From JAJDXW01 sp965223775 (GTDB lineage Bacteria; Pseudomonadota; Gammaproteobacteria; HK1), in NCBI GenBank assembly GCA_965223775.1, contig OZ245021.1, positions 5,580,001-5,644,000 on the forward strand: a stretch of 64,000 nt of DNA. The letters are read 5' to 3'. Of the stretch, positions 26,377-34,807 are shown piece by piece. The notes beneath the pieces are model-generated. The model was not told the DNA's origin. It worked only from the letters and a program-made list of their open reading frames with translations, and did no database searches. The translations under genes were made by a program, and so were the position numbers. Every line of letters starts with the position of its first letter. Position 1 is the stretch's first letter.

Positions 26377-27060
26377 TCAACATGCACGAACGGTGAATAG
26401 CACGTTGCCGAAGAATCGAATTTCGGATCTGAGGCAGGTGTAGGGAGGATGAAAGCGTCCCTCGGAGAGGAGTCGGTACTTGAATGGCTCGGAGTTATCC
26501 CCCCATTCGACGCGCTTGACCACGATCGCGTTGCCGTCCCACAGGACGTAGAGTTCACCGAGCGACGGCCAGCGGCGCGAGGTGTCGACGACAACGCGAT
26601 CGCTCGAGTGCAATTCGGGCATCATCATGTCGTCTTCGATCTTGAGGATGCGGACGTGCGCGGGGTCGGCGTGTTTTTCGTAGCGAAGGACGGGATCGGG
26701 TATGCGCCAGAATGGCTCCTGCGGGTCGGGTGCCCCAACGATGGCATCGGGGTCGGTGTGACGGTTGAGGGTGATTTCCGGAACGGCCACGAAGCCGGGA
26801 AGCGGGCGCCGCGAGCGTTTGATTCGGGCCATGGGCGCTGGTGCCGTGCCGGCCTCGTGCTGAAGCTCGGAGGGGTCGCATCCGAGGAGTTGAGCGAGCG
26901 CCTCCGTGTCTTGGGACGCCAGGACCTTCGGCATGCCTCGGCCCAGATATTGCTGGAGGTAGGTCGTGTTCTTCCCGATCGCGGCGGATGCGCGGGCCAG
27001 GGAGAGGTCGTTCTCGCGAAGGAGGGCCGCGAGTCTCGCTCGTTTCGGATCGCGGCTCAT
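26377..27060 (-). CDS. S24/CI-type repressor lacking the usual catalytic serine
   Basis: A 227-residue protein from ATG 27060. The N-terminus is a helix-turn-helix domain (RLAALLRENDLSLARASAAI followed by TTYLQQYLGRGMP). The C-terminal half has the LexA/CI fold: ILKIEDDMMMPELHSSDRVV corresponds to the usual GDSMxPxxxxGD block, and IVVKRVEW holds the expected lysine. In this protein the position of the self-cleavage serine is occupied by a non-serine residue (EDDM for GDSM). If the alignment is right it cannot autocleave, so it would be a repressor released by other means. The start at 27129 would add 23 unconserved residues. It may regulate its divergent surroundings. Confidence 0.7.
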   Translation of the reverse strand: MSRDPKRARLAALLRENDLSLARASAAIGKNTTYLQQYLGRGMPKVLASQDTEALAQLLGCDPSELQHEAGTAPAPMARIKRSRRPLPGFVAVPEITLNRHTDPDAIVGAPDPQEPFWRIPDPVLRYEKHADPAHVRILKIEDDMMMPELHSSDRVVVDTSRRWPSLGELYVLWDGNAIVVKRVEWGDNSEPFKYRLLSEGRFHPPYTCLRSEIRFFGNVLFTVRAC

Positions 27061-27365
27061 GTCGTTGCTCGCGCTCAGGGGGGGCAGACTGGGGTGGTAG
27101 AACACGAACCGACCTGAGTGCATGACCATCCCCTCCGACGTGGTGGGATAATGGTCGCAGAAGCAGGGTACCGTCCGAATCGATGCCCTGTGGAAAGTGC
27201 CTATTTTCTTCGCTAAAACAGAATGTTACAAGGTCGTTCTATAGCTTTGTTGGGACAACAGTGGGTTCTAAGCCCATTGACGGAAGGGCCAGAAGGTTTG
27301 GGGTTAACTGTCATTTAGTTGTGCAGTGTTTGGCCAATGCCGGCGCATGGCAACGTGAGAGAAAT

Positions 27366-27572
27366 TCACATTCGTTGTCGGAAGCAAGGTGACAAGCAGT
27401 CGGAGCAGAAGTGTTGATCTCCTTGCCACGCTTCTTCCCCCCCCCCGAAATGAGTGCGGCTGTGGATGTGTTTCTCGGATTGCATCGAGAGCTCTGGGAA
27501 GTCCTCGAGGGCGATACGGAGGAGTTCTGGCACGCTGGTAGCAGTGGGACTCAGGTGCATTTTGTCGGTCAT
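27366..27572 (-). CDS. possible small Cys-containing protein with G10 tract
   Basis: A short frame (about 68 residues from ATG 27572) 3' of the DUF2971 gene on the same strand. It contains ELLRIALEDFPELSMQSEK and ends with CSDCLSPC. A run of ten G (C on the plus strand, 27437-27446) lies in the middle of the frame, where slippage would change the reading frame. There is no family match, and it may not be expressed. Confidence 0.25.
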   Translation of the reverse strand: MTDKMHLSPTATSVPELLRIALEDFPELSMQSEKHIHSRTHFGGGEEAWQGDQHFCSDCLSPCFRQRM

Positions 27573-27620
27573 GAGTTGTATCGGCAAAAACAGCTTTCAT
27601 ATGCAGGTTCGGCGAAGCGG

Positions 27621-28433
27621 TCAAGCCTGTTCGACCGCGTGCGCTTCCACGTAGGCGTACTCCGTCTCGGAGAGAACCAGCTTATTAAGAAGCCTGGCGC
27701 GGTAACGGTTGTTCCCGTCTTCGAGGCGACTTCGAATCTCGTCTACCGCGTTCTCTGGAGTCCTTTCGGTGAAGAAAACCTTGGACACCGCCCTGTTGGG
27801 GATTCGGACGAGGTTGATTGACTGGTCGTGCACATCCCTGTGGCCGGTGCCGATGGTGGCGTTCAGCTCGACGATCAATCGCCATTCCTGTTCATACGCC
27901 CAGTGGTCGCTCTTGAGGGCGAGGAATTTCAAGATGTTGCCCGCGTCGGACAAGACGGGATAGTCGATGATAAAGGGTGGTGTTTTGGAGTATTGGACGG
28001 GCCGCAGGTGGTCCTCGGTCGCGCAGAGATGCTTGAGCTCCCGGAGTTCATAGGCGATGACGAATCCCGAGCCGTCCACGGTGTAGTGTGACCACATCAG
28101 AGGGTGGTACGGGCTGCTGGCGAAGGCAACTACCCCGAAGCGGCGGGAGAGCTGTTGCGACATTAGTTCTCGCATATACAAGCTGCCATATCGCTCTCTC
28201 GCCTCCAGCACCTCGCTCTCGCTGACCGGAGTACTGTGATGGATGTTGGTGAGGACGATCGAGAGCCGGCGATTACCGGCATCGCTGTCCTTCTCGACAA
28301 ACTTCTTTGCAGTGGCGCATTCGAAGGGGTCGTTAAGGGCCGATGGCTGGGTTGCGCGCAGAGTACCGTCGCCTACTTCCGGCAGGCATGTGAGGACGCG
28401 TTGTGATGAAACGTACTTGTAGAGAAAGTCCAT
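27621..28433 (-). CDS. DUF2971 family protein
   Basis: The 270-residue protein shows the DUF2971 pattern: LYKYVSSQRVL at the start, TQPSALNDPFEC, FGVVAFASSPYHPLMWSHY with the conserved Trp-Ser-His-Tyr, GFVIAYE and, later, DHWAYEQEWRLI. The biochemical function of the family is unknown; it is frequent in accessory regions and near phage-defence genes. The ATG at 28433 has an upstream AGGACG; a GTG two codons earlier is possible. No signal peptide or membrane segment is seen. Confidence 0.8.
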   Translation of the reverse strand: MDFLYKYVSSQRVLTCLPEVGDGTLRATQPSALNDPFECATAKKFVEKDSDAGNRRLSIVLTNIHHSTPVSESEVLEARERYGSLYMRELMSQQLSRRFGVVAFASSPYHPLMWSHYTVDGSGFVIAYELRELKHLCATEDHLRPVQYSKTPPFIIDYPVLSDAGNILKFLALKSDHWAYEQEWRLIVELNATIGTGHRDVHDQSINLVRIPNRAVSKVFFTERTPENAVDEIRSRLEDGNNRYRARLLNKLVLSETEYAYVEAHAVEQA

Positions 28434-28598
28434 GATCACGTCCTACGCTGCTTTGGTGGGCGCTGAATCGTTTGTCCCGTCGTCGGCACGGGAGCGGAGG
28501 CTGCATTGCCGAAGCTGGATGGAAATTGATGAATGGTTCCTGTGGAGTGGCCGCGAGGGCCGTCAGGTTGTTGGGCGAACATTCCGTGCTCACCGTCC

Positions 28599-28828
28599 TT
28601 GCACAAGGTGTTGGAGCGTAATCGGCCCTGCACCGTCAGCGGCCAGGGAACGTGTCCACTTCGACCGGAGCGCAGCGGCGCGCAGCACTGTCGCAGGAGA
28701 AAACACGAATCCGGCCGTATAAGGACCCCGCGCGCGAGTCGATTCAATCCGGGCGCATGACTGCGCACGTGTTTGCACGAGTGACGAATCGACAGAATCT
28801 CCACGTCTTCTGTCTGCGACAAACGTCC
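28599..28828. repeat. dispersed repeat, copy 2, on the 3' side of an HU-like pseudogene
   Basis: Clearly homologous to 23063-23290: both run from ttgcac-aag through gaccagggaacg-type and gtcgcag-gaaaa blocks to gcgacaaacgtc-type ends. Translation on the minus strand also looks alike (for example CKHVRSHAPGLNRLARGVLI versus CEHLRSHARRMKRPARGIPI), but no start codon or length is shared, so a structural or mobile role is more likely than coding. Confidence 0.6.
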
Positions 28829-29009
28829 TCACGGCACGCGCCAGGGCCCAGTGCGAGCGGCACGACTCGTCATCTCGACCGGGGTTGCGTTGCCGGCGAG
28901 GTTGGCGGGACCGGGAGGGGAGGCGCTTCCCGACGCCGGGCAGCCGGAACGGAAGCGGGCGGACGTCCGCTCCGGGGCGTTGCGGGCTGCGCACGTCGAC
29001 CTCGTGGCG

Positions 29010-29284
29010 TCACCGCACCGCGCCGCGCACGGCCTTATCGGCCTTGAAGGCGGGCGTCCTCGACGCGGCGATGGCGATGCGCTCCCGCGTTCGCGGATTG
29101 CGGCCCGGGCGCTCGGGCCGGCTCTTCGTGGAGAACGTCCCGAAGCCTGCGATGGTGACGGTCTCGCCTTGTCCGAGGGCGTCGGCGATGGCGGCGAACA
29201 CGGCGTTGACCGTGTGGCTGCCGCCGCCGTCGTGGACAGCGAGGTACGTTCGGCGACGCGGGATGTGAGCTGTGGCTTTCTCAT
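29010..29284 (-). pseudogene. frameshifted HU-like gene
   Basis: The N-terminus MRKPQLTSRVAERTSLSTTA is in one frame (start 29284) and the rest of the HU fold, VNAVFAAIADALGQGETVTI, FGTFSTKSRPERPGRNPRTR and TPAFKADKAVR, is in another. The frame change falls near 29215 in the stretch gcagccacacggtcaac. Otherwise the sequence is well preserved, so the break is either recent or a sequencing error. It is the second of the four HU-like sequences in the window. Confidence 0.7.
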
Positions 29285-29640
29285 CGGCCTCCTCGTCGCA
29301 ATCCGTCCGATCGGGCGAACCGCGATCGATTGAACGGACGCCATCGATCGTGTCGGCTGGCGCAGTGAGCGTATCACGGTCCAGGGAATCGCCGGAGCGC
29401 GCATCGGTGGTGGGCGTGTCGGGTCGGGTGCGGTGCAACGGAGCTTCCCGGGACCACGCGCGGCACCTGTCTCATCGGCTGCACCCGCGCCTCATGCCGT
29501 CCGCCCGCGCTCCCCTTCTCGGTCCGGCACAGCCTCGAGTCGGTCTGCGACGGTGGCCCTCGGAGGCTGTGCCGAGGCGAGACCGGGATCCATTGGAAGA
29601 AGCATTCCGCTTGCGCCCGGCCCCCGATCATCGCGAACCG
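29285..29640. other. intergenic region without recognisable gene
   Basis: About 355 GC-rich bases upstream of the HU pseudogene and downstream of the metalloprotease gene. No supportable frame, repeat or RNA gene is seen. Confidence 0.35.
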
Positions 29641-31080
29641 CTACAGTTGCCGTTTACCGCCATATCCGGCGCTCAGGTCATCGCGTTGTAGAACACCGCC
29701 CATGCCCTCATGCGCCGGGCCGAAGAACGCACCCGTCACGGTTCCGGCATCGCCACCGGTCTGAACGAAAGTGTTGCCGCGTACCTCCATTCGGTAGTTG
29801 AGCTCGCCGTCGTGCCACACCGCTCCGGTGCCCATGGCGCCGGGCGGTGCATGGGCCGCCCAGTGCTCGAGTCCCGTGAAGTCCACCGTGCCGGACAGCG
29901 TCGACAATTTAACCGTCACGCTGGCGGCGCCGGCGACGATCTCGGCGTCCGGCGTGAGGCCCGTCAGTCGCCCGGCCCAGCGCACCGGTCCCGCCAACTC
30001 GGGGTTGTCCTCGAGGTTCACGGCCGGCGCCGGTCCGAACGCCCAGGGCTGCGACAATCCGTTTCTCAGGGCGGCGCCGAAGGCAATCTCGCCGCCTGGA
30101 ATCGAACTGTCCCCGCGCACGTGCATCGAGATGTCGGACCAGGGCCCCAGCTCTTCCGCAATGCTCTGTGGCACGGTGCCCGAGTCAAGGCGGCTGTAGA
30201 CGGCGAGAAGAGCTTCGCGATCGAGGGGGTGAAGAATGTGTTCGGACAATTCTTCGCTGCCGCCCGGCACCATGATCGTTGCCGGGAACCGCATCGGATC
30301 CACGTGGCCTCGGCCGAGCAGGTGAATGATCTCGTGCGCGATGACGCCCAGGCGCTCGTCCCCACTGGTTCGCGTAGGGTCTACCCAGATCCGGCCGGCG
30401 ACGATCTCGAATCTGAACGGTGCCCTCGGATCTCCGGTCGCCTCGATCGCGTATTGCGGCAGCGCGAGCCCGAGGTCCTCGCCCTCCGGCGGGGTGCCGA
30501 GATCGGACCAGGCCCCTTTCGGCGCGAACTCGACCAGGATCTCGCCGTGCGAAGGCATCGTCGCGTCGGCGGGGCCCCGTTCGCGGCTGAACCCCAGTTG
30601 CCAGTCCCGGGGCAGAGCCGCGTTGATGGCCTGGACCACGCGAAGCGTGTCGCAGACCAACTCCGGAGCAGTGCCTTGTGCCGCGCGAACGGTCGGCGGC
30701 GCGCTGCCGAAGCGCACCAACAATCCGTCGGGAAAAACCTGGTCGTACCTGTCGTCTTCGTCTTCGTCGTCGGAGATCGGGGAGGAGGCGTCGGCTTGCA
30801 GATAGGCAACGACTTCCGCAGCGCCGACCCCGTCGCGCACCGATCCATGCGAAACACCGGTCTCGCCGTGATGGGCGATCAGGGTGAGCTGCCGAGCCGG
30901 AGCACGGACATTCGCCCCCACATGCAGCGTGCCGTCGAGGTCCACGATGGGAGCGTGGTGTGCATGAAGGGGTGCTGGAATCCCGGGGTAAGACGGGACC
31001 GACGTATCGGGCCCTGCGCCGACGCATGCAGCGAGCATCAGCGCGGCCACCATGGCGAAACAGGTCCGCGGTGGCTTCAT
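29641..31080 (-). CDS. surface lipoprotein: metzincin-type protease with TbpB-like C-terminus
   Basis: From ATG 31080 the product has 479 residues. It begins with a lipoprotein signal (MVAALMLAACVG; the lipobox LAAC makes Cys19 the lipidated residue). Residues near 249-259 read HEIIHLLGRGH, a complete metzincin zinc motif HExxHxxGxxH, followed by a methionine-bearing segment. The last 100 residues (SGTVDFTGLEHWAAHAPPG to GAFFGPAHEGMGGVL) match the small C-terminal beta-barrel of TbpB-like surface lipoproteins, including the typical GTVTGAFFGP signature. The combination suggests an outer-membrane, surface-exposed protease. The gene overlaps the HIRAN remnant upstream by 4 bases (ATGA). No Slam-type exporter is in the window. 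Confidence 0.8.
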   Translation of the reverse strand: MKPPRTCFAMVAALMLAACVGAGPDTSVPSYPGIPAPLHAHHAPIVDLDGTLHVGANVRAPARQLTLIAHHGETGVSHGSVRDGVGAAEVVAYLQADASSPISDDEDEDDRYDQVFPDGLLVRFGSAPPTVRAAQGTAPELVCDTLRVVQAINAALPRDWQLGFSRERGPADATMPSHGEILVEFAPKGAWSDLGTPPEGEDLGLALPQYAIEATGDPRAPFRFEIVAGRIWVDPTRTSGDERLGVIAHEIIHLLGRGHVDPMRFPATIMVPGGSEELSEHILHPLDREALLAVYSRLDSGTVPQSIAEELGPWSDISMHVRGDSSIPGGEIAFGAALRNGLSQPWAFGPAPAVNLEDNPELAGPVRWAGRLTGLTPDAEIVAGAASVTVKLSTLSGTVDFTGLEHWAAHAPPGAMGTGAVWHDGELNYRMEVRGNTFVQTGGDAGTVTGAFFGPAHEGMGGVLQRDDLSAGYGGKRQL

Positions 31081-31553
31081 GGAGTTCTCTCCCCTGCTGA
31101 CCCGTCCGGTCCGGGCATGGGTCCCTTGCCGAGCCGCACCGCTTTTCGATTTCTTGGCGGAGTTCGCCAGCCCCGGCGCCATTCCTCGTCGAATTCCATC
31201 GGGACGTCCTCGGGCGGATACGGTCTCATCACAACGCCCATGGCGGGCTTGTCCGGCGTTCCTTCCACTACGGCTTCGATCTCCGCCTCGATGCCCTTGC
31301 CCGTATCGAGACAGGTCGCGAATCGCGTGTTGATGTCGCGCGGAACGAAGCCGATGCGGGCGCCGCCCGAGAACACCCGTATCGCATTCCTGTCATGCCT
31401 GTTCCGTCGATCGCGGGCCAGCTCCAATGGTTGACTCTCAACTCATCCGGAAACGGCCTGCTGCCGGAGGCTCACGCCAGCGACGTTCGCCTTGACGAAG
31501 TATCTCCCGTCCTCCAAGTCCTCATGGATGTCGGGGAAGTAGTGCTTCGCCAT
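31077..31553 (-). pseudogene. HIRAN-domain protein interrupted by an in-frame TGA
   Basis: An open frame starts at ATG 31553 (MAKHYFPDIHEDLEDGRYFV, then ANVAGVSLRQQAVSG), meets TGA at 31443-31445 and continues in the same frame with LELARDRRNRHDRNAIRVF, GARIGFVPRDINTRFA. The downstream half is a HIRAN domain, a DNA-end-binding module, and the upstream half supplies its first strands, so one stop codon divides one domain. Homology on both sides without frame change suggests a recent nonsense mutation or, less likely, readthrough. It is coupled by ATGA overlap to the metalloprotease gene. Confidence 0.65.
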
Positions 31554-31701
31554 CACTCACTCCCGGGCCCCCGCCGCGTTTCGGATCCCCCGCGCTCTTG
31601 CGCAGCGGCCGATTTCGTCGCGTCCAAGCCTGCGGCGCCGGGATCGCTCATGCGCGAGCCCTGGGCGCTCGCGCGTCATTCCAGAGACCTGAAGCCCCCG
31701 G

Positions 31702-32154
31702 CTATGGATGCGCCTGGTATCCGCCAGGCCCGTCCTCGCCGCTGCGCGTCTCCGGTTCCTCCCCGGCGTAGGCATCGAGCTCGATCACGTTGCGGTCGGG
31801 ATCGCGGATGAACACCGCGCGCAGGTCCTTGAACGAGAACTGGCCGCTCAGCGCGATGTCGTGATCGGCAAGGAATCGCCTGGCGGCGTCGATGGAGTCG
31901 ACCTTGAACGAGACGTGGGTAATGCCGGGGTACTTCTCGTTCGCGTCCATGAGGATGTTCCGGTCGTTCGGCATGTCGGCCGGCCCGAGCAGGTTGAGGA
32001 CGACGCCCGAGGGATGGCGCATGATGATGGGATGGCCCTTCTCGAAACCGGTGTCGGAGAGCGTCCGGAAACCAAGCCGCTCGTAGAACGCGATGGACAC
32101 CGACTTGTCGCTGACCCGGATGCCGATGTGGTCCACCTTTTCGATTCCGAGCAT
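31702..32154 (-). CDS. VOC-superfamily (glyoxalase-like) protein
   Basis: A 150-residue protein from ATG 32154. It has the paired beta-alpha-beta-beta-beta modules of the vicinal oxygen chelate fold: IEKVDHIGIRVSDKSVSIAF with the first metal-ligand histidine, HVSFKVDSIDAARRFL, and RDPDRNVIELDAY with the C-terminal glutamate ligand. Family members include glyoxalase I, dioxygenases and antibiotic-resistance proteins; the substrate cannot be told. An upstream start would add 32 unconserved residues. The gene is divergent from the next small gene. Confidence 0.8.
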   Translation of the reverse strand: MLGIEKVDHIGIRVSDKSVSIAFYERLGFRTLSDTGFEKGHPIIMRHPSGVVLNLLGPADMPNDRNILMDANEKYPGITHVSFKVDSIDAARRFLADHDIALSGQFSFKDLRAVFIRDPDRNVIELDAYAGEEPETRSGEDGPGGYQAHP

Positions 32155-32543
32155 TGGCTGCGCACTCCGGAAGCATTGAAAGGGCGGCCAACAGGGTAAG
32201 GCCGCAGGTTTGCCGTGACAAGATTCGGGTCCGGCTCCGGACAGCGCCAAGGAGGGGTGGGTGTCGGCATGGCGACGTAGTGGCGCCTTGGGACTGGCGC
32301 AGGGGCGAGCGGCTCGCGGGTGGAAGAACGGCCTCGCAGCCCGTGGCCTCCCGGCCGGCTGCGCAGCGCGGGAGCGGGCGGTGCACCATCAAGGGCAACA
32401 TCGGCAAGGGCGGCGCACGCATCTACCACGTTCCGGGCGGCCCGTTCTGCGATCGGACGCGCACCGATGCCGCGAGCGGCGAGCGGTGGTTCTGCTCCGA
32501 GGCCGAGGCGCGGGCGGCGGGATGGCGGCGATCGCGCCAGTAG
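32154..32543 (+). CDS. small protein with C-terminal sunset-type domain; start uncertain
   Basis: The last 53 residues, from CTIKGNIGKGGARIYHVPGG to ERWFCSEAEARAAGWRRSR, form a complete small domain often called the sunset domain, found at the end of nuclease-like and exported proteins. The preceding part of the frame is Arg/Gly-rich and unlike any family, so the gene is either N-terminally degraded or starts further right. A start at 32154 would share the base range with the divergent VOC gene start. Confidence 0.5.
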   Translation: MAAHSGSIERAANRVRPQVCRDKIRVRLRTAPRRGGCRHGDVVAPWDWRRGERLAGGRTASQPVASRPAAQRGSGRCTIKGNIGKGGARIYHVPGGPFCDRTRTDAASGERWFCSEAEARAAGWRRSRQ

Positions 32544-32558
32544 CCGATCCGGCCGACA

Positions 32559-32858
32559 ATGTCGAAGTTCACCAAGGATGCGGCGATGAAGCGCTACTAC
32601 GCGTACGAGAACTGGACCGCGCGTGCGTACAGCGCGCACGACGTCATGGTGCATCTGCACGGATGCGCGCACTGCCCGTTCGACTCCGAAGGCAGGCGAC
32701 GACGCCCGGTGCCGTCCGGCGCGAATGACCACTGGCATCCACTCGGGGAGTTCGAATCTCCAGAGGCGGCGATGCGCAAGGCGCGTGCGTTCGTGCCGAG
32801 CGGCATCGTCTTCCGCTACTGCGGACACTGCCTGCGCGACGCGGCGGAGGGCAACTGA
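32559..32858 (+). CDS. small Cys/His-rich hypothetical protein
   Basis: A 99-residue protein starting 15 bases after the preceding gene. It has two CxxC pairs (CAHC and CGHC) that could bind zinc, and a central WHPLGEFESPEAAMRKARAF block. An internal ATG (MKRYYAYENW) 9 codons in could be the true start. There is no membrane segment and no recognised family. Proximity suggests cotranscription with the sunset-domain gene. Confidence 0.45.
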   Translation: MSKFTKDAAMKRYYAYENWTARAYSAHDVMVHLHGCAHCPFDSEGRRRRPVPSGANDHWHPLGEFESPEAAMRKARAFVPSGIVFRYCGHCLRDAAEGN

Positions 32859-33017
32859 TCCGAGCGGTCCTCCGGCCGGTGGAAGATGGCGGCGAGTCTG
32901 CGGTTGAGCTCGAGCATGTCGATGCAGCAATAACTATAGTATTGCGTCGCACTCTTTCTGGTGCATGCCTTTCGAGGTGCCAAGGGCGGGTGAACATCTA
33001 CCCAATCGACAAGCTCA

Positions 33018-33728
33018 TCAGCGGATCACCTCGAGCAGCTGCTCCGCGGCGCGGCCCGGGGTGCGCAGGACCTCGGCGATGCGCCGCGCCTCGCGGTTGA
33101 ACGACACCGGATGGCCGGTCGCGGCGTCGAACACCGCGACGCCGACCGGCGAGGTCTCGACCAGGGCCTCGAGGTCGGCCCGGGCGCGTCGCTCGTCGCG
33201 GTAGGTGCGAGCGTTGGCGATCGCGGTGGCGGCCTGCGAGGCGAACAGCACCAGGACCTCCTCGTCCTCGTCGGTGAACGCCAGTGCGCCTTCCTTCTCG
33301 CCGAGAAAGAAGTGCCCGACATGGGCGCCCAGATGGCGCATCGGCGTCACCTGCAGGGTCTTCGACATCAGAAAGTCGGGGCCGTAGCCATGGGAGCGGA
33401 TGTAGCCGGGAAGATCGTCCAGGCGAAGCGGGCCCGGCAGGTCGCGCAGGTGCGCGAACAGCCGCGGCCCGTCGGGCCAGTGCAGCAGCTCCCGCTGCTC
33501 GTCCGGCGTCAGTCCGGAGGTGACGAAGTCGTGGGGCTGGCCGGCGGCGTCGACGGTGGCGATCGAGCCGTAGCGGGCGCCGGTCAGCGCGCGGGCGCTG
33601 TCCACCACCTCCTGCAGGGCGGTCATCACATCGAGGCTCGCGCTGATGCGCAGGACGGCCGCGCTCAGCCGCGCGATGCGCTCGCGCAGCGCCTCGTTCT
33701 CACGTCTCAGCTCGCCGGCATCGGTCAA
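33018..33728 (-). pseudogene. truncated duplicate of the GAF-PAS sensor kinase
   Basis: The 236-codon frame is a close copy of residues 1-236 of the large sensor at 44745-47102: same TTG start (33728) behind GGAGGAG, the same helical leader (LRRENEALRERIARLSAA), the same GAF domain and the start of PAS (LVETSPVGVAVFDAATGHPV), and it stops after LLEVIR. Kinase, receiver and DNA-binding parts are absent. A free GAF-domain product could still be made, but truncation at an unrelated breakpoint suggests a decayed duplicate. Confidence 0.8.
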
Positions 33729-34022
33729 GTCACTCCTCCCTCCGATCGGGCCCCTGAACCCGGTCCGTCGGCGTCCTGGCCGGCTCGCGGGGCGGCCGGA
33801 GTCGGCGCCCGCCGGGCCGCGTCCGCGCGGATTCTATTCGGAGCTGGGCGGGAAGTCATGAAAAGAATATAAAGGTGGAAGAAAAAGACACACCAAGTTC
33901 ATACGAAATGTGCATCATTGGGCTATGGTTTCCGTGCCGGTGACGGTGCAGCGGTTGTGCTTGTCCGAGTGGGGCGAGTCGGTCATGTCAACTTTCGCCG
34001 GATAATGGTGCCAAGCCGAGCC
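33729..34022. promoter_or_regulatory. conserved divergent regulatory region, copy 1
   Basis: The region is nearly identical to 47103-47400 over most of its length, including the GC-rich leader of the sensor gene and the AT-rich block gacacaccaagttcatacga followed by aatgtgcatcattgggct. A minus-strand -10-like TATATT lies in this block. Conservation between two otherwise decaying copies suggests promoters or regulator sites. At its right end ccaagccgagcca carries one to two GAGCC-like units. Confidence 0.6.
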
Positions 34023-34129
34023 ATTTCTGCGCCCGCGTTTCGCGGGCCGCCGTTCCGCTTCTTCCCGATCGTCCGGCCATCCTCGCGGCCGTGCCCTCGG
34101 GCACGGTGCTCCCGTGGGCCGGAATCGCC

Positions 34130-34472
34130 ATGCGCGCCGGGGACGCCTTCCCCGCCCCGCAAGTTCCTTCGCCCGCCGCACGGCGGCGGGACTGCTGCTG
34201 GCGTTCGCGGCGCTGTCGGCCTGCCGGTGCACGCGCAGACGGAAGTCCCCGCGGACTGGCCCCTGAATCCGTCGGGCCTCGGCGCCGGCGACCAGTTCCT
34301 GCTGCTCATCGTCACTTCAATGAAGCGCAACGCTCAATCCAGCACCATCGGCGACTACGACACGCATGTCCAGAACGCTGTCGCGGCCGGGCAGGCGTCC
34401 ACCCGGCGCGAGGCCGCGAACGACAATGCGGCCGAGCACGGCATCGGGTTCCGGCTCACGGCGCGCTGGTAG
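34130..34472 (+). pseudogene. internally deleted adhesin/autotransporter remnant
   Basis: A hydrophobic signal-like segment (AAGLLLAFAALSA) is in one frame; shortly after, a second frame reads GDQFLLLIVTSMKRNAQSST, IGDYDTHVQNAVAAGQ and then STRREAANDNAAEHGIGFRL ending in TARW at the stop. The middle segment is a domain seen near the N-terminus of large adhesins, and the final segment matches the very C-terminus of the barrel of the giant protein at 47754-59411. So N-terminal and C-terminal pieces are joined by a large internal deletion, with an added frameshift. Confidence 0.65.
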
Positions 34473-34807
34473 ATGGGCGGGATGCGGCCCCTCCCCGGTG
34501 CCGACCCTGCCGCATGGCGGCGCGGCGGGTTGCTCGCCATCGTCCTCTTCGCCTTCGCCGCGCTGGCTTTCGCCGGCACCGCATGGGCGCAGGGCGCGAA
34601 CCGTACCAGGCCCGTTCTCCAGAGTGCGGCGGTGGACGGCGCCGTGTTGGTGCTGACCTACGACGAGGCGTTGCTCGGGGACGGCAGCCCGCGCGATGAC
34701 GGGATCCAGCAGCCGCAGTCGGTCCAGTTCCAGTTGTACGTCAACAACGCCGCAAGGCCGCTGTATCCGGACACCGTCGCGGTGAGCGGCCGCACGGTGA
34801 CGCTGTG
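34473..34807 (+). pseudogene. exported SwmB-type domain protein, cut by a DruA remnant
   Basis: From ATG 34473, directly behind the previous stop, the frame gives a signal peptide (GGLLAIVLFAFAALAFAGTA, cleavage near AWA) and one SwmB-like domain (RPVLQSAAVDGAVLVLTYDE, then DTVAVSGRTVTL). The same domain type occurs repeatedly in the giant adhesin. Similarity ends abruptly at about 34807, where minus-strand DruA sequence begins, so the gene has lost everything downstream. Confidence 0.65.
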
